From the NCBI GenBank assembly GCA_018362895.1, contig JAHALR010000011.1, positions 1-57,172 of the forward strand: a DNA stretch of 57,172 nucleotides, read 5' to 3'. The notes beneath the pieces were generated by a model that was given only the letters and a program-made list of their open reading frames with translations, did no database searches and was not told where the DNA came from. Source of the stretch: Clostridium sp. GTDB taxonomy: Bacteria > Cyanobacteriota > Vampirovibrionia > Gastranaerophilales > Gastranaerophilaceae. A program made the position numbers and the translations under genes. Shown piece after piece: positions 48,973-57,172 of this stretch; position 1 is the first letter of the stretch, and each line of letters opens with the position of its first letter.

Positions 48973-49866
48973 TTAAACCTGTTTTTCAGGCTTTTTTATT
49001 CCCTGTGCAATCATATTTCCCAAACCGACAGCTGCGCTTAAAGCTACTGCTGCAATTGCATAAGTGCTGTATGCACCTGCATAGTTCTTTGCGAGCTGTT
49101 TAATTTGTTCGGGCTTCAGATATTTTTTCGCCATTTTTATTCCTTTTACGGAGGCTGCTGCCTCTTCAATCAAAGTTGGAAGAAATGTTGCAAAGGTTAT
49201 TTTTCCTGCATTGTTTTTGACAAAATCTTTTGTTTTTTCCCAGCCTGATTTCGGATGGTCTTTTGATTCAGGCTTTACAGTGTGGAACAGACTTGCTGCA
49301 AACAGCCCAAGACCAACCACGGGAACATTGTACGGTGTAAGAATTCTTGCTTGCTGCATAAATTTCATAAGCTTTGACGAATTGTGATTCAGTGCGTGTC
49401 CAAGTTCATGGAATACAGATGAATATGCACCCTTTTCTCCGATATAAGCTGTGTTGTTTTTGTTTACGAAGGCTGCATTTCCACCATATTCAAACAATTT
49501 TCCGAACTTTTGAGCAATTCTTGCACCGAATGGCTGTTTCTTTGTTAATTGCGTAATCTCTTGCATAACTTCGTTTACGTTTGAGGAATTTACAAATTTT
49601 ATTTTTGCGCCCTTTGCTTCAAGCCCTGTATCTTTCAGTGCACTTGCCGCATATTTTTTAATGTTTTCTAAGGTGTCTACTTCGGGCATAAGAATTTTAA
49701 TTGATTCTCCCGCCTGTTTAAGCTTGTTTTCAACCGGTTTTGAAACTGCATCATAAAAAACATAAGCTGACGGTGCGGCCGCAACTGTTGCTCCGATGAT
49801 TCCGGATGCAATTCGGTTTTTCTTTGAAGGCTGATAATTTACCTGTTGAACGCCTTGGACTTCCAT
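48973..49866 (-). CDS. Membrane-anchored zincin-like protein
   Basis: 297 aa. N-terminal hydrophobic helix at about 18-38, extracytoplasmic or cytoplasmic body with HELGH (153-157, in YSSVFHELGHALNHNSSK), and a later 'LIEEAAASVKG' (Glu234/235) that resembles the third-ligand E-E-x-x-A-S of gluzincins. Further hydrophobic helices at about 180-195 and 270-288. Looks like a membrane metallopeptidase; target unknown. Related in build to the proteins at 13466 and 34746. Confidence 0.7.
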   Translation of the reverse strand: MEVQGVQQVNYQPSKKNRIASGIIGATVAAAPSAYVFYDAVSKPVENKLKQAGESIKILMPEVDTLENIKKYAASALKDTGLEAKGAKIKFVNSSNVNEVMQEITQLTKKQPFGARIAQKFGKLFEYGGNAAFVNKNNTAYIGEKGAYSSVFHELGHALNHNSSKLMKFMQQARILTPYNVPVVGLGLFAASLFHTVKPESKDHPKSGWEKTKDFVKNNAGKITFATFLPTLIEEAAASVKGIKMAKKYLKPEQIKQLAKNYAGAYSTYAIAAVALSAAVGLGNMIAQGIKKPEKQV

Positions 49867-50001
49867 TCACACTTCCTTTAAAAATTTACTGCACATGGAT
49901 ACAAAAACAAGAAAATAAAAAAAATTGCTACTAAAATTTTATTTAGCAAAGATAATATAATTAACCGAACAATAATTAACGTTTAGATAAAGGAAAAAAT
50001 T

Positions 50002-51534
50002 ATGACAGACAAAAAAAGAGTTATACTCTGTATTATGGACGGTTGGGGATTGAACAAAGACTGTACAAAAAATGCTGTTTGTGCTGCAAAAACTCCCAAC
50101 TTTGACAGACTTAAACAGGAAGAAAAATTTACAACAATTAACGCTTCGGGTGAATATGTAGGTCTGCCGGACGGACAAATGGGCAACAGCGAAGTAGGCC
50201 ACCTCAACCTTGGAGCAGGAAGAATTGTTTATCAGGATTTGACAAGAATCAACAAAGCTATCAGAGAAGGCTCTTTCTTTGAAAATAAAGCTCTGAATGA
50301 GGCAATTGAGCACGTTAAGAAAAACGATTCTTCATTGCATCTTTACGGGCTTGTTTCAACAGGCGGTGTGCACAGCTCTTTTGACCACGTAAAAGCACTT
50401 GTGAAGATGGCAGCTGAAAAAGGCTTGAAAAAAGTTTACGTCCACGCTTTTTTGGATGGTAGAGACACTCCCCCCAAGAGCGCAGTCAACTTCCTCGCCG
50501 AACTTGAAGAAGAACTCAAAAAATACGGACTTCCTCAAATTGCTACAATCTCCGGAAGATACTGGGCAATGGACAGAGACAACCGCTGGGAAAGAGTTGA
50601 AAAAGCTTACAATGCGCTTCTTTTCGGTGAAGGCGAAAAAGCTGAAAACTCGGCAGAAGCAATCAAAGCTTCATATGAAAAAGATGTGACAGACGAGTTT
50701 GTTGAACCCACTGTCACAAACGCTGATTCGGATTCAAGAATAAAAGACAATGATGCGGTTATTTTCTTCAATTACAGACCTGACAGAGCCAGAGAAATCA
50801 CAAGAGCAATGACTTTTGAAAACTTTGACGGCTTTGAAAGAAAAGCAAGAAGAAACAACTTGTTTTATGTATGTTTCACTCAATATGACGAAACATTTCC
50901 TCTTCCGATTGCATTCCCGCCTGAAAAACTCACAAACATTCTGGGCGATGTGCTTGATGAAAACGGCGTGAAGCAGTTCAGAACTGCTGAAACGGAAAAA
51001 TATGCGCACATCACTTTCTTCTTCAACGGCGGCGAAGAAAAATCCGGCAAGCTCGAAACCCGTGCACTTGTTGCTTCTCCAAAGGTTGCAACTTATGACT
51101 TGCAGCCTGAAATGAGCGCACCGCAGGTTTGTGAAAATGTTGTTAATGCGCTTAAAAACCCTGAATACGGATTTATTCTCGTCAACTTTGCAAACCCTGA
51201 TATGGTAGGTCATACAGGTGTGTTTGAAGCAGCAGTAAAAGCCTGTGAAACGGTTGATGCTTGTGTAGGAAAAATTGCACAGGCTGCAAAAGAAAACGGC
51301 GTGATTATGCTGCTAACGGCAGACCACGGAAACGCTGAAAAAATGGAGGACGAAAAAACTCATGCTCCGTTTACTGCTCACACAACAAACCCTGTTCCGT
51401 TCCTTTTGATTAACGGAAACAACGCTTATGAACTCAAAGATACAGGTGCATTGTGCGATGTGGCTCCGACGATTCTTCAGCTTTTGGGAATCAAACAACC
51501 GGCTGAGATGACGGGTGAGTCCTTGATTAAATAG
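50002..51534 (+). CDS. gpmI: 2,3-bisphosphoglycerate-independent phosphoglycerate mutase
   Basis: 510 aa. 'LCIMDGWGLNKD' (Asp metal ligand), catalytic Ser in 'QMGNSEVGHLNLGAGR', 'HAFLDGRDTPPKSA', 'GRYWAMDRDNRWERVE', 'FFNYRPDRAREITRA', 'NFANPDMVGHTG' and 'LLTADHGNAEKM' are typical. Converts 3-PG to 2-PG in glycolysis. AAAGGAAA ribosome site. Confidence 0.98.
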   Translation: MTDKKRVILCIMDGWGLNKDCTKNAVCAAKTPNFDRLKQEEKFTTINASGEYVGLPDGQMGNSEVGHLNLGAGRIVYQDLTRINKAIREGSFFENKALNEAIEHVKKNDSSLHLYGLVSTGGVHSSFDHVKALVKMAAEKGLKKVYVHAFLDGRDTPPKSAVNFLAELEEELKKYGLPQIATISGRYWAMDRDNRWERVEKAYNALLFGEGEKAENSAEAIKASYEKDVTDEFVEPTVTNADSDSRIKDNDAVIFFNYRPDRAREITRAMTFENFDGFERKARRNNLFYVCFTQYDETFPLPIAFPPEKLTNILGDVLDENGVKQFRTAETEKYAHITFFFNGGEEKSGKLETRALVASPKVATYDLQPEMSAPQVCENVVNALKNPEYGFILVNFANPDMVGHTGVFEAAVKACETVDACVGKIAQAAKENGVIMLLTADHGNAEKMEDEKTHAPFTAHTTNPVPFLLINGNNAYELKDTGALCDVAPTILQLLGIKQPAEMTGESLIK

Positions 51535-51558
51535 CCTTACGGCTAATTAATATTAATA

Positions 51559-51609
51559 ATTGTAAAGTTTACAATATAAAGTGTCAAAATAATATATTTT
51601 GGCACTTTT
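51559..51609 (+). terminator. Palindromes after gpmI
   Basis: A perfect ATTGTAAA-G-TTTACAAT palindrome (51559-51575) is followed by a hairpin with arms AAAGTG(T)CAAAAT and ATTTTG(G)CACTTT (51578-51609). The second can serve as the gpmI terminator; the first repeats the TGTAAA motif of the 4.8 kb operators. Confidence 0.5.
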
Positions 51610-51660
51610 ACTCTCAGTACATAACGCTTTTTAGCAATTTTTAAAGAAAAAGGAGACAAA

Positions 51661-51990
51661 ATGACTATCAACAGATTAGCAGCAAAAACTTTCATCTCAT
51701 CTATTTCATCTGAACTCAGAGCTGCTGCACGACAAGAGAGAAAAGCTTTGATTCAAGCTACGAAAAAAGATCCTGTGGGAACAGCTTTTGAAGCTGCAAA
51801 AGGAAGATTCTCTTATGAAAACAACAATAAATTGACTGAACAGTTAAATGAATTAAATAAAAAATTTGCTGCACAGCAATATGAACAAGCACAGGCTAAA
51901 GCATTTACTAACAGAATGCCTATTGGCAATACTGCTCCTCAAAAAGCACTTGCTGAGAAGGTTGTGCATGCAAGTATGATCCTCGGTTAA
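51661..51990 (+). CDS. Small helical protein, unknown
   Basis: 109 aa, strong AAAAGGAG site. Amphipathic helices rich in Ala, Lys and Gln: 'SSELRAAARQERKALIQATKKDP' and 'NKLTEQLNELNKKFAAQQYEQAQAKA' (in parts), then a loop and 'NRMPIGNTAPQKALAEKVVHASMIL'. No membrane segment or Cys. Unrecognised; codon use like fba's, so perhaps well expressed. Confidence 0.65.
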   Translation: MTINRLAAKTFISSISSELRAAARQERKALIQATKKDPVGTAFEAAKGRFSYENNNKLTEQLNELNKKFAAQQYEQAQAKAFTNRMPIGNTAPQKALAEKVVHASMILG

Positions 51991-52034
51991 TTATATTATT
52001 TGACAAGGAAACATGTAGTTTTTAAGATAGGTCT

Positions 52035-52904
52035 ATGAATAAAACAGACCTATCTTTTTTATGTAATGAAAAAATCAGAGAGACGAAATTCAAAGGATTG
52101 AAAATAGGCGGTGCTCTTTCTGTTCCTTTTGTAGATGAAGATAATAAGGGCACAAACTTCAAAAAACCGCTTCTTGCGCTCGAGTTTTTGTTTTCTTCAA
52201 AAGAGTTGAAACAATCTCTTGAAAAAGAGAACAGTGCTGACATCATTTCGATTAAATTTGATATTTCGGAAGAAAACCTCGAACAACAGATAGAAAAAGC
52301 AAAAGATTTTTTGCTGTCTGAAAAAGAGCTTCTGTCAAAGAAACCTCTGATTTTAAGGGGTGCAAATAATAATGAAATTGACAGAAAATTGATTCCTGTG
52401 CTTTGTGAAACAGCACCTGATGAGGCAATTATTGCTTTTGCTGATGAACAAACTTATGAAGATATTGTTCCTTTTGTTTTGAAACACAATCACTTGCTCG
52501 TTTTGAGAACCCCTATTGATATAAATCTTGCAAAAGAACTGAATATTCTCACAACAGACAAGGGTTTGAATCCAGACAGAATTTTGATTGATCCTGATAT
52601 GGGCGGTCTGGGTTACGGACTTGATTACGGATACAGCATAATTGAAAGAATCAGACAGGCTGCATTTGAAGGCGATAAAATGCTCAATATGCCGATTATT
52701 GCTTTTATCGGTGAGGAATCATACAGAGCCAAAGAAGCAAAGTCGGATACTTTTCCGCCTGAGTGGGGCAGTTTTGGCGAACGATCTGTTATGTGGGAAA
52801 TTTCCGGTGCTTCTGCGATGATTAGTGCAGGTGCTGACATTGTTGTTTTGTGGAACCCCAAAAGTGTTGAAATTTTGAAAAATATGTTTGAAGGACAAAG
52901 CTAA
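52035..52904 (+). CDS. Corrinoid iron-sulfur protein delta subunit-like (CdhD/AcsD)
   Basis: 289 aa TIM-barrel protein. 'LGYGLDYGYSIIERIRQAA', 'GDKMLNMPIIAFIGEESYRAKEA', 'PPEWGSFGERSVMWEISGASAMISAGADIVVLWNPKSV' (in parts) match the small (delta) subunit of the acetyl-CoA decarbonylase/synthase corrinoid protein. It binds corrinoid with the gamma subunit and passes methyl groups. TAATG overlap with the next gene. No CODH, ACS or methyltransferase gene is in the window. Confidence 0.82.
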   Translation: MNKTDLSFLCNEKIRETKFKGLKIGGALSVPFVDEDNKGTNFKKPLLALEFLFSSKELKQSLEKENSADIISIKFDISEENLEQQIEKAKDFLLSEKELLSKKPLILRGANNNEIDRKLIPVLCETAPDEAIIAFADEQTYEDIVPFVLKHNHLLVLRTPIDINLAKELNILTTDKGLNPDRILIDPDMGGLGYGLDYGYSIIERIRQAAFEGDKMLNMPIIAFIGEESYRAKEAKSDTFPPEWGSFGERSVMWEISGASAMISAGADIVVLWNPKSVEILKNMFEGQS

Positions 52905-54109
52905 TGGAATTGACAGGTTTACAGATTTTTAAATTTCTTCCTGCCGCAAAAAAAGCAGAAGGTATAAACTGCAAACAGTGCGGATGTCCTACCTGTATGG
53001 CGTTTGCGCTGAAACTTGCCAAAAAACAGGCTGATATTGAAAAATGCCCTTACATTCCTGATGAGCTTAGAGAAAAATTCTGTGAAGCCTCTAAAATTCA
53101 ACAGCACGAGATAGACCTTGGCTTCGGAGTTAAAACAGGCGGTGAAACAGTTATGTTCCGCCATGATAAAACTTTTGTTAACAAGACTGTGATTGCTGTT
53201 GAACTTGATTGCAAAGCAAAGGACTTTTTTGAGAAATTAGAAAGAATAAAAAATTTTGAAATAGAACGCATCGGAGAAAAATTCAGGGTTGATGCTGTTT
53301 ACTTAAAAGGCGACCCCTCGAAAAATCAATCGGAAATGATTGAGGCGTTAGAAATCCCTGTGATAAAAGAGCACGACGAACGCTTGATTTGTGCTCAAAG
53401 CTTTGAAGAGTTTGTGGAGCTTTCTTCAAAATCTTCTCAAAAAGAAAAGATTCTGAGCCTTGAGTTTGACAAAAACACAATCGGCCGGATTATGAATGAG
53501 CTTACGTTCATCAGGCGTGCGGCTATTTTAAAACGCTACGAACCTTTGACGTGGCCTGTTATGGTTAAACTTCCCGATTCATTGGATGTTTTTGAAACCT
53601 GTGCTGCTGCTTCGTTTTTGATTTGCCGGTATGCAAATATTATTGTTCTTGGTGAATTTAATGAAGCAATTCTTTCCACACTTTTTACGCTGCGCCAGAA
53701 TATTTATACAAACCCTCAAAAACCTTTGCAGGTAGAGGCTAAAGTGTATGAATTCAATGAACCTTCGAAAGATTCTCCGGTATTTTTGACTACCAACTTT
53801 GCGCTGACATATTTTGCAGTTGCAGGTGAGCTTGAATCTCTGCCATTCGGATCATATCTGGTTGTAACACCTGCTGACGGAATGAGCGTTTTGACTGCAT
53901 GGTCTGCTGATAAATTTACCTCTGATATGGTCGCAAAATCTGTTAAGAATTTCGATCTTATAAATAAAGTTGATACAAGATCAATAATAATCCCCGGTCT
54001 TTTGGCCCATATGAAAGATGAACTTCAAGAGGCTATGCCTGAGTGGGAAATCGTTGTCGGAACTATCGAGGCGTGTCAGATTCCGGAATTTATTAAAAAC
54101 AGGAAGTGA
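52904..54109 (+). CDS. Corrinoid iron-sulfur protein gamma subunit-like (CdhE/AcsC)
   Basis: 401 aa. The N-terminal 4Fe-4S motif is complete: Cys23, Cys26, Cys31 and Cys48 (GINCKQCGCPTCMAFA...EKCPY), with an extra Cys28. A TIM-barrel middle and a C-terminal corrinoid-binding-type domain ('SYLVVTPADGMSVLTAWSADKF' region, 'IIPGLLAHMKDELQEAMPEWEIVVGT') follow. Forms the methyl-carrying CFeSP with the delta subunit. Overlaps that gene by 1 nt (TAATG). Confidence 0.85.
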   Translation: MELTGLQIFKFLPAAKKAEGINCKQCGCPTCMAFALKLAKKQADIEKCPYIPDELREKFCEASKIQQHEIDLGFGVKTGGETVMFRHDKTFVNKTVIAVELDCKAKDFFEKLERIKNFEIERIGEKFRVDAVYLKGDPSKNQSEMIEALEIPVIKEHDERLICAQSFEEFVELSSKSSQKEKILSLEFDKNTIGRIMNELTFIRRAAILKRYEPLTWPVMVKLPDSLDVFETCAAASFLICRYANIIVLGEFNEAILSTLFTLRQNIYTNPQKPLQVEAKVYEFNEPSKDSPVFLTTNFALTYFAVAGELESLPFGSYLVVTPADGMSVLTAWSADKFTSDMVAKSVKNFDLINKVDTRSIIIPGLLAHMKDELQEAMPEWEIVVGTIEACQIPEFIKNRK

Positions 54110-54123
54110 AAATAAAAATTGTT

Positions 54124-54978
54124 TTAGGCACTTTCTTTTTCCGTAAGTTTTCTGTATGCCTGAGAGTTGATTTCACCTCCGACAAGGATAATAAGCGAGG
54201 TGTAATATAACCATACCATAAGCATTACAAACGCGCCGATTGAGCCGTAAACACGGTTGTAGGTGTGAAGATTGTTGATGTAGATAGAAAAACACCACGA
54301 GCCAAACATCCAGCAAAAACAGAAAAACAGCGTTCCTGGCAGTGCGGCTTTGCTCTTTATTCTGTCAGGACCTTCTGACGCGGGGAGAAGATAATAGTTT
54401 AGATATGCCATTATATAAAGTGCGATGAAAGAAACAAACCAACGGCTGATTAAAAGTATGTTGATGAATACGGATGAAAGGTTTACAAAGTTCAAAACAA
54501 CCTGAAGGATGATTTTTCCGAAGATAATCAGATTGATTGTGATGAACATAACGAAGATGTTCACAAAAACCATGAGAATGGAAATTGTTCTGGTTGTGAT
54601 AAGGTTTCTGTGTTCGTCTATGCCGAGAGCTCTGTTCATTCCTTTGATGATTACAAAAATTGCATTTGAGGAGAGAAATACTGTCACAATAAAACCGAAA
54701 ATGGCTACGATTCCGCCGTGTTGAAATATCATAACTTCGTTCAGAACTTCTTTTATAAGGTTTACGGAATCAGTCGGAGCAACGGTTTCGAGAAAATGTA
54801 TAATCGGCATAAAAAGAGACTTTTTGCCAAGAAGAGTGAAAAATGACATCATAAACAGCATAAACGGAAAAATTCCGATAGCGAACCAAAAACCCATCTC
54901 TGCTGCCATTCCGAGGAAATCGTCAATGATGATTCTGTTAATAAGATTGCAAAAATATCTTTTTATTCCTTCTAACAT
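54124..54978 (-). CDS. YihY/BrkB-type inner membrane protein
   Basis: 284 aa with six membrane helices; 'AAEMGFWFAIGIFPFMLFMMSFFTLLG', 'GINRALG' replaced by GMNRALG, 'PASEGPDRIKSKAALPGTLFFCFCW' and 'YGSIGAFVMLMVWLYYTSLIILVGGEINSQ' (in parts) are family hallmarks. Once called RNase BN by mistake; transport function is unclear. Overlaps nrnA by 7 bp. Confidence 0.9.
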   Translation of the reverse strand: MLEGIKRYFCNLINRIIIDDFLGMAAEMGFWFAIGIFPFMLFMMSFFTLLGKKSLFMPIIHFLETVAPTDSVNLIKEVLNEVMIFQHGGIVAIFGFIVTVFLSSNAIFVIIKGMNRALGIDEHRNLITTRTISILMVFVNIFVMFITINLIIFGKIILQVVLNFVNLSSVFINILLISRWFVSFIALYIMAYLNYYLLPASEGPDRIKSKAALPGTLFFCFCWMFGSWCFSIYINNLHTYNRVYGSIGAFVMLMVWLYYTSLIILVGGEINSQAYRKLTEKESA

Positions 54979-55937
54979 AAATGTTTTTTTATCTCTTCAA
55001 TCATCTTGTCACAGGCAATGTTCAAAGGCTTTCGGATAGTACATCCTGCTGCGAATGTGTGCCCTCCGCCTCCAAAAGCCGAAGCCACAAGGCTGACGTC
55101 TGTGTTCTTGCTTCTCAGGCTGGCTTTTGTGGTGTTTTCATCCACCTCTTTTAAGACAAACGAAACCTCTGTTGTATTTATTTGTCTGAGTGCTTCGACA
55201 ATTCCTTCTGTATGGTCGTTTTCAGCATTAAATTTTTCTAGTTCTTTGTTTGTAATCAATACGTAGGCTATTTTGTTGTCTTCAATAAATTTTGCATTTA
55301 TAAGACTGTTTGCCTGTAAAAGAACCATAGGTTTCGGCTTTGATTCATAACAGTATCTTGAAATCAAAGCGGGCTGTGCACCGTATTCTATCAATTTTGC
55401 TGCTTTTTGAAGTGTAACAGCTGTTGTGTTTTCAAATCTGAAACCGCCTGTGTCTGTAAGAATTGATGTATAAAGTGCTTCTGCCGCAGGTTTGTCGATT
55501 TTTAAGTTCAGACTTTGTGTTATATCAAACAAAACCTCGCCTGCACAAGCTGCATCTGCTCTGACAAAATTTACATCAGCATAGTTGTTGTTTGTTTTGT
55601 GGTGGTCTATGTTCATTGTGACTCTTGCATTTTCAAAAAGCACCAGGGCATCTGTCATTCTGTCTTTTGCTGCAATATCTACGGCGATTGCAAGGTCATA
55701 TTTCTCTGTTGTATCAAGCTCCTGTGCTGATTTTACCTGTTCTATGCAGGGCAAAAACTTGTATATGTCGGGAATTTTACCGCCGGTGACCATAACGGAG
55801 CCTTTGTTGAAATTGTTTTTCAATATCAAATGAAGAGCAGTCATTGTTCCCAGTGTATCTCCGTCAGGATTTACATGGGAAAAAATAATTATACTTCCAG
55901 CTTTCTCTATCGTGTCTTTAAATGATTTGTAGCCCAT
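54972..55937 (-). CDS. nrnA: DHH/DHHA1 phosphodiesterase (NrnA-like)
   Basis: 321 aa. DHH motifs 'FSHVNPDGDTLGTM', 'AVDIAAKDRM', 'NIDHHKTN', then DHHA1 'FGGGGHTFAAGCTI'. Degrades nanoRNA and/or 3'-phosphoadenosine 5'-phosphate; some members act on cyclic dinucleotide products. Ends within the first codons of the YihY gene. Confidence 0.9.
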   Translation of the reverse strand: MGYKSFKDTIEKAGSIIIFSHVNPDGDTLGTMTALHLILKNNFNKGSVMVTGGKIPDIYKFLPCIEQVKSAQELDTTEKYDLAIAVDIAAKDRMTDALVLFENARVTMNIDHHKTNNNYADVNFVRADAACAGEVLFDITQSLNLKIDKPAAEALYTSILTDTGGFRFENTTAVTLQKAAKLIEYGAQPALISRYCYESKPKPMVLLQANSLINAKFIEDNKIAYVLITNKELEKFNAENDHTEGIVEALRQINTTEVSFVLKEVDENTTKASLRSKNTDVSLVASAFGGGGHTFAAGCTIRKPLNIACDKMIEEIKKHLC

Positions 55938-55993
55938 AAGATTATTATAGTATAAAATAATCTAAAACACATTTATAAAGAAAAAAGGTGGAT

Positions 55994-57025
55994 ATGGAAG
56001 CTATTTTACACGGAGTTTTGACACTCTTGAATTTGTGCCTGATAGTTGGATGTTGTGTAGTTTTTACGAATGCTGTGGAACATCTGGGCAAACTTTATAA
56101 TCTTAATGAGGGTGCGGTTGGTAGTATCCTTGCTGCCGTGGGAACAGCTTTGCCTGAGACAATAGTACCGCTTGTGGCAATTCTGGGAGCGTATCTGACT
56201 CATGCTGATGTGCACGCAGGCAAGGAAATCGGAATCGGCGCAATTCTGGGTGCTCCGTTTTTGCTCTCGACTCTGGCAATGTTTGTTACAGGTGTGGCCG
56301 TGTTGATTTTCTGGAAGATGAAGAAAAGAGAACATCAAATGAATGCAAATTATGTTGTTATGTTCCGTGACTTAAAATTTTTCTTCTTTAGTTACACTCT
56401 TGCGATTGCGGCAGGGTTTATTCATATTCCTTTATTGAAATATATCTGTGCGGCGGGTCTGGTTTTATATTACGGAGTTTATGTCTTCAGAACCTTGAAC
56501 TGCTCTCATTCTCAGTGCGGCGAGGGGGCTGAAGTAGATGAGCTCCTGTTTGAGAGGATTTTTAAAAAGTATAATAAACCTCTTGTCTGGCTTCAGGTTT
56601 TTGTGTCAATAGCAGCTTTAATTGGATTCGCGCATATGTTTGTCGGACAGATTCAGTTCTTTGCAAAACTTTTCAGTTTGAATCCTCTTGTTTTGAGCTT
56701 GATTCTGGCACCGATTGCAACAGAACTGCCTGAAAAGTTCAACAGCGTGCTGTGGGTCAGTCAGAGCAAAGATACACTCGCTCTGGGCAATATTACAGGT
56801 GCAATGGTTTTTCAAAGCTGTATTCCGACGGCTATCGGAATACTTTTGACTCCATGGGTTTTCGGAATGGAGTCTTTAATCAATATAGTACTTGTTTATT
56901 TGTCCACACTGATATTGTTTGTTAATTTGTATAGAGACAAGGCTTTCAGCCCTCATATACTTATAACATGCGGAGTTTTTTATCTGGCGTATATTGTTTA
57001 TGTATTTACAACCGTGATAAAGTAA
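55994..57025 (+). CDS. Na+/Ca2+ exchanger-like (CaCA family) transporter
   Basis: About 343 aa from ATG 55994 (AAGGTGG upstream; GTG 55988 is possible). Two inverted alpha-repeats: 'VGTALPETIVPLVA' (about 50-63) with 'GIGAILGAPFLLS' and 'IATELPEKFNSVLW' (about 241-254) with 'LGNITGAMVFQSCIP', carrying the GTxLPE and TELPE acidic residues. A basic cytoplasmic loop sits in the middle. About ten membrane helices. Ion specificity not determinable. Confidence 0.85.
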   Translation: MEAILHGVLTLLNLCLIVGCCVVFTNAVEHLGKLYNLNEGAVGSILAAVGTALPETIVPLVAILGAYLTHADVHAGKEIGIGAILGAPFLLSTLAMFVTGVAVLIFWKMKKREHQMNANYVVMFRDLKFFFFSYTLAIAAGFIHIPLLKYICAAGLVLYYGVYVFRTLNCSHSQCGEGAEVDELLFERIFKKYNKPLVWLQVFVSIAALIGFAHMFVGQIQFFAKLFSLNPLVLSLILAPIATELPEKFNSVLWVSQSKDTLALGNITGAMVFQSCIPTAIGILLTPWVFGMESLINIVLVYLSTLILFVNLYRDKAFSPHILITCGVFYLAYIVYVFTTVIK

Positions 57026-57049
57026 AAAGTTTTCATACTTATTTTTTCT

Positions 57050-57070
57050 GCCCTGAAAAGGGCTTTTTTT
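57050..57070 (+). terminator. Terminator after the CaCA gene
   Basis: GCCCT-GAAA-AGGGC (57050-57063) with a stable GAAA loop, followed by seven T. Positions 57071-57172 contain only AT-rich sequence with two TATATAC motifs and no clear gene. Confidence 0.9.
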
Positions 57071-57172
57071 GTATTGTAAAGAAATGTAACAGTATATACT
57101 CATGTCTGCAATTTTGGACTTTGTATATACTTTATATATATGTAAGACAAATGAAACAAAATCAACCAAACA

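Noticed and set aside
1..57172. CRISPR arrays, tRNA, rRNA, transposase or integrase genes
   Set aside because: None seen: no regularly spaced direct repeats, no cloverleaf in the gaps, no recombinase motif. A genome-wide scan could still find weak cases that I cannot score here.

Overview
The window is an AT-rich bacterial chromosome segment with standard bacterial start and stop codons and dense gene packing. An SLH-domain surface protein, LCP-family wall ligase, NagZ and other peptidoglycan enzymes, TonB-like C-terminal domains, a fermentative/glycolytic flavour (class II FBA, independent PGM) and many lineage-specific small hydrophobic proteins together suggest a non-photosynthetic relative of Cyanobacteria, such as a gut Melainabacteria/Gastranaerophilales lineage. 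That placement is inferred from gene content only; no rRNA or tRNA gene is visible.

Layout. 1-4.1 kb: the tail of an unknown gene, an NfeD-SPFH pair, an SLH protein, a histidine-phosphatase-like protein lacking several catalytic residues, and a coiled-coil protein. 4.1-6.3 kb: a compact phage-like control module (S24 repressor, face-to-face promoters, eight TGTAAA half-sites, a small Cys protein, a DUF4373 replication-type protein and a LuxR-type HTH). 6.3-12 kb: Gph, YkgJ, LysM, a protein with four tandem GntR-like winged helices, a zincin, a 52-aa gene, a nitroreductase and a VWA protein. 12-20 kb: housekeeping genes ffh, alaS, rnhB, rbgA, rplS, nagZ. 20-31.6 kb: TPR protein, ferritin-like/DUF2769 pair with a MITE-like palindromic repeat, HEAT-like protein, DUF374 acyltransferase, an unusual GH13 protein, yidD, hemW, and proB/proA separated by a DUF1796 gene. 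31.7-37.5 kb: LCP, hisG, mazG, fba and lineage-specific unknowns. 37.6-46.4 kb: a candidate ADP-ribosyltransferase-like protein convergent with a lytic transglycosylase, a histidine kinase/response regulator/TonB_C operon, a GlmS-like isomerase without glutaminase, dprA and a glycosyltransferase. 46.5-57.2 kb: lepA, an XRE/small-protein divergon with a 36-bp palindromic operator, a membrane zincin, gpmI, two corrinoid iron-sulfur protein subunits (CdhD/CdhE-like) without CODH/ACS, YihY, NrnA and a Na+/Ca2+-exchanger-like protein.

How it works together. Most genes are ordinary translation, targeting, cell-wall and central-metabolism functions. The accessory interest lies in the 4.1-6.3 kb module, the tetra-winged-helix regulator, the ART-like protein, the 21.5 kb palindromic element and the isolated CFeSP pair. 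Four of fourteen convergent gene pairs overlap by exactly 4 nt at their stop codons, so the genome is compact with little room for terminators there. No CRISPR array, transposase, integrase or RNA gene was found. No gene-free stretch exceeds about 250 bases.
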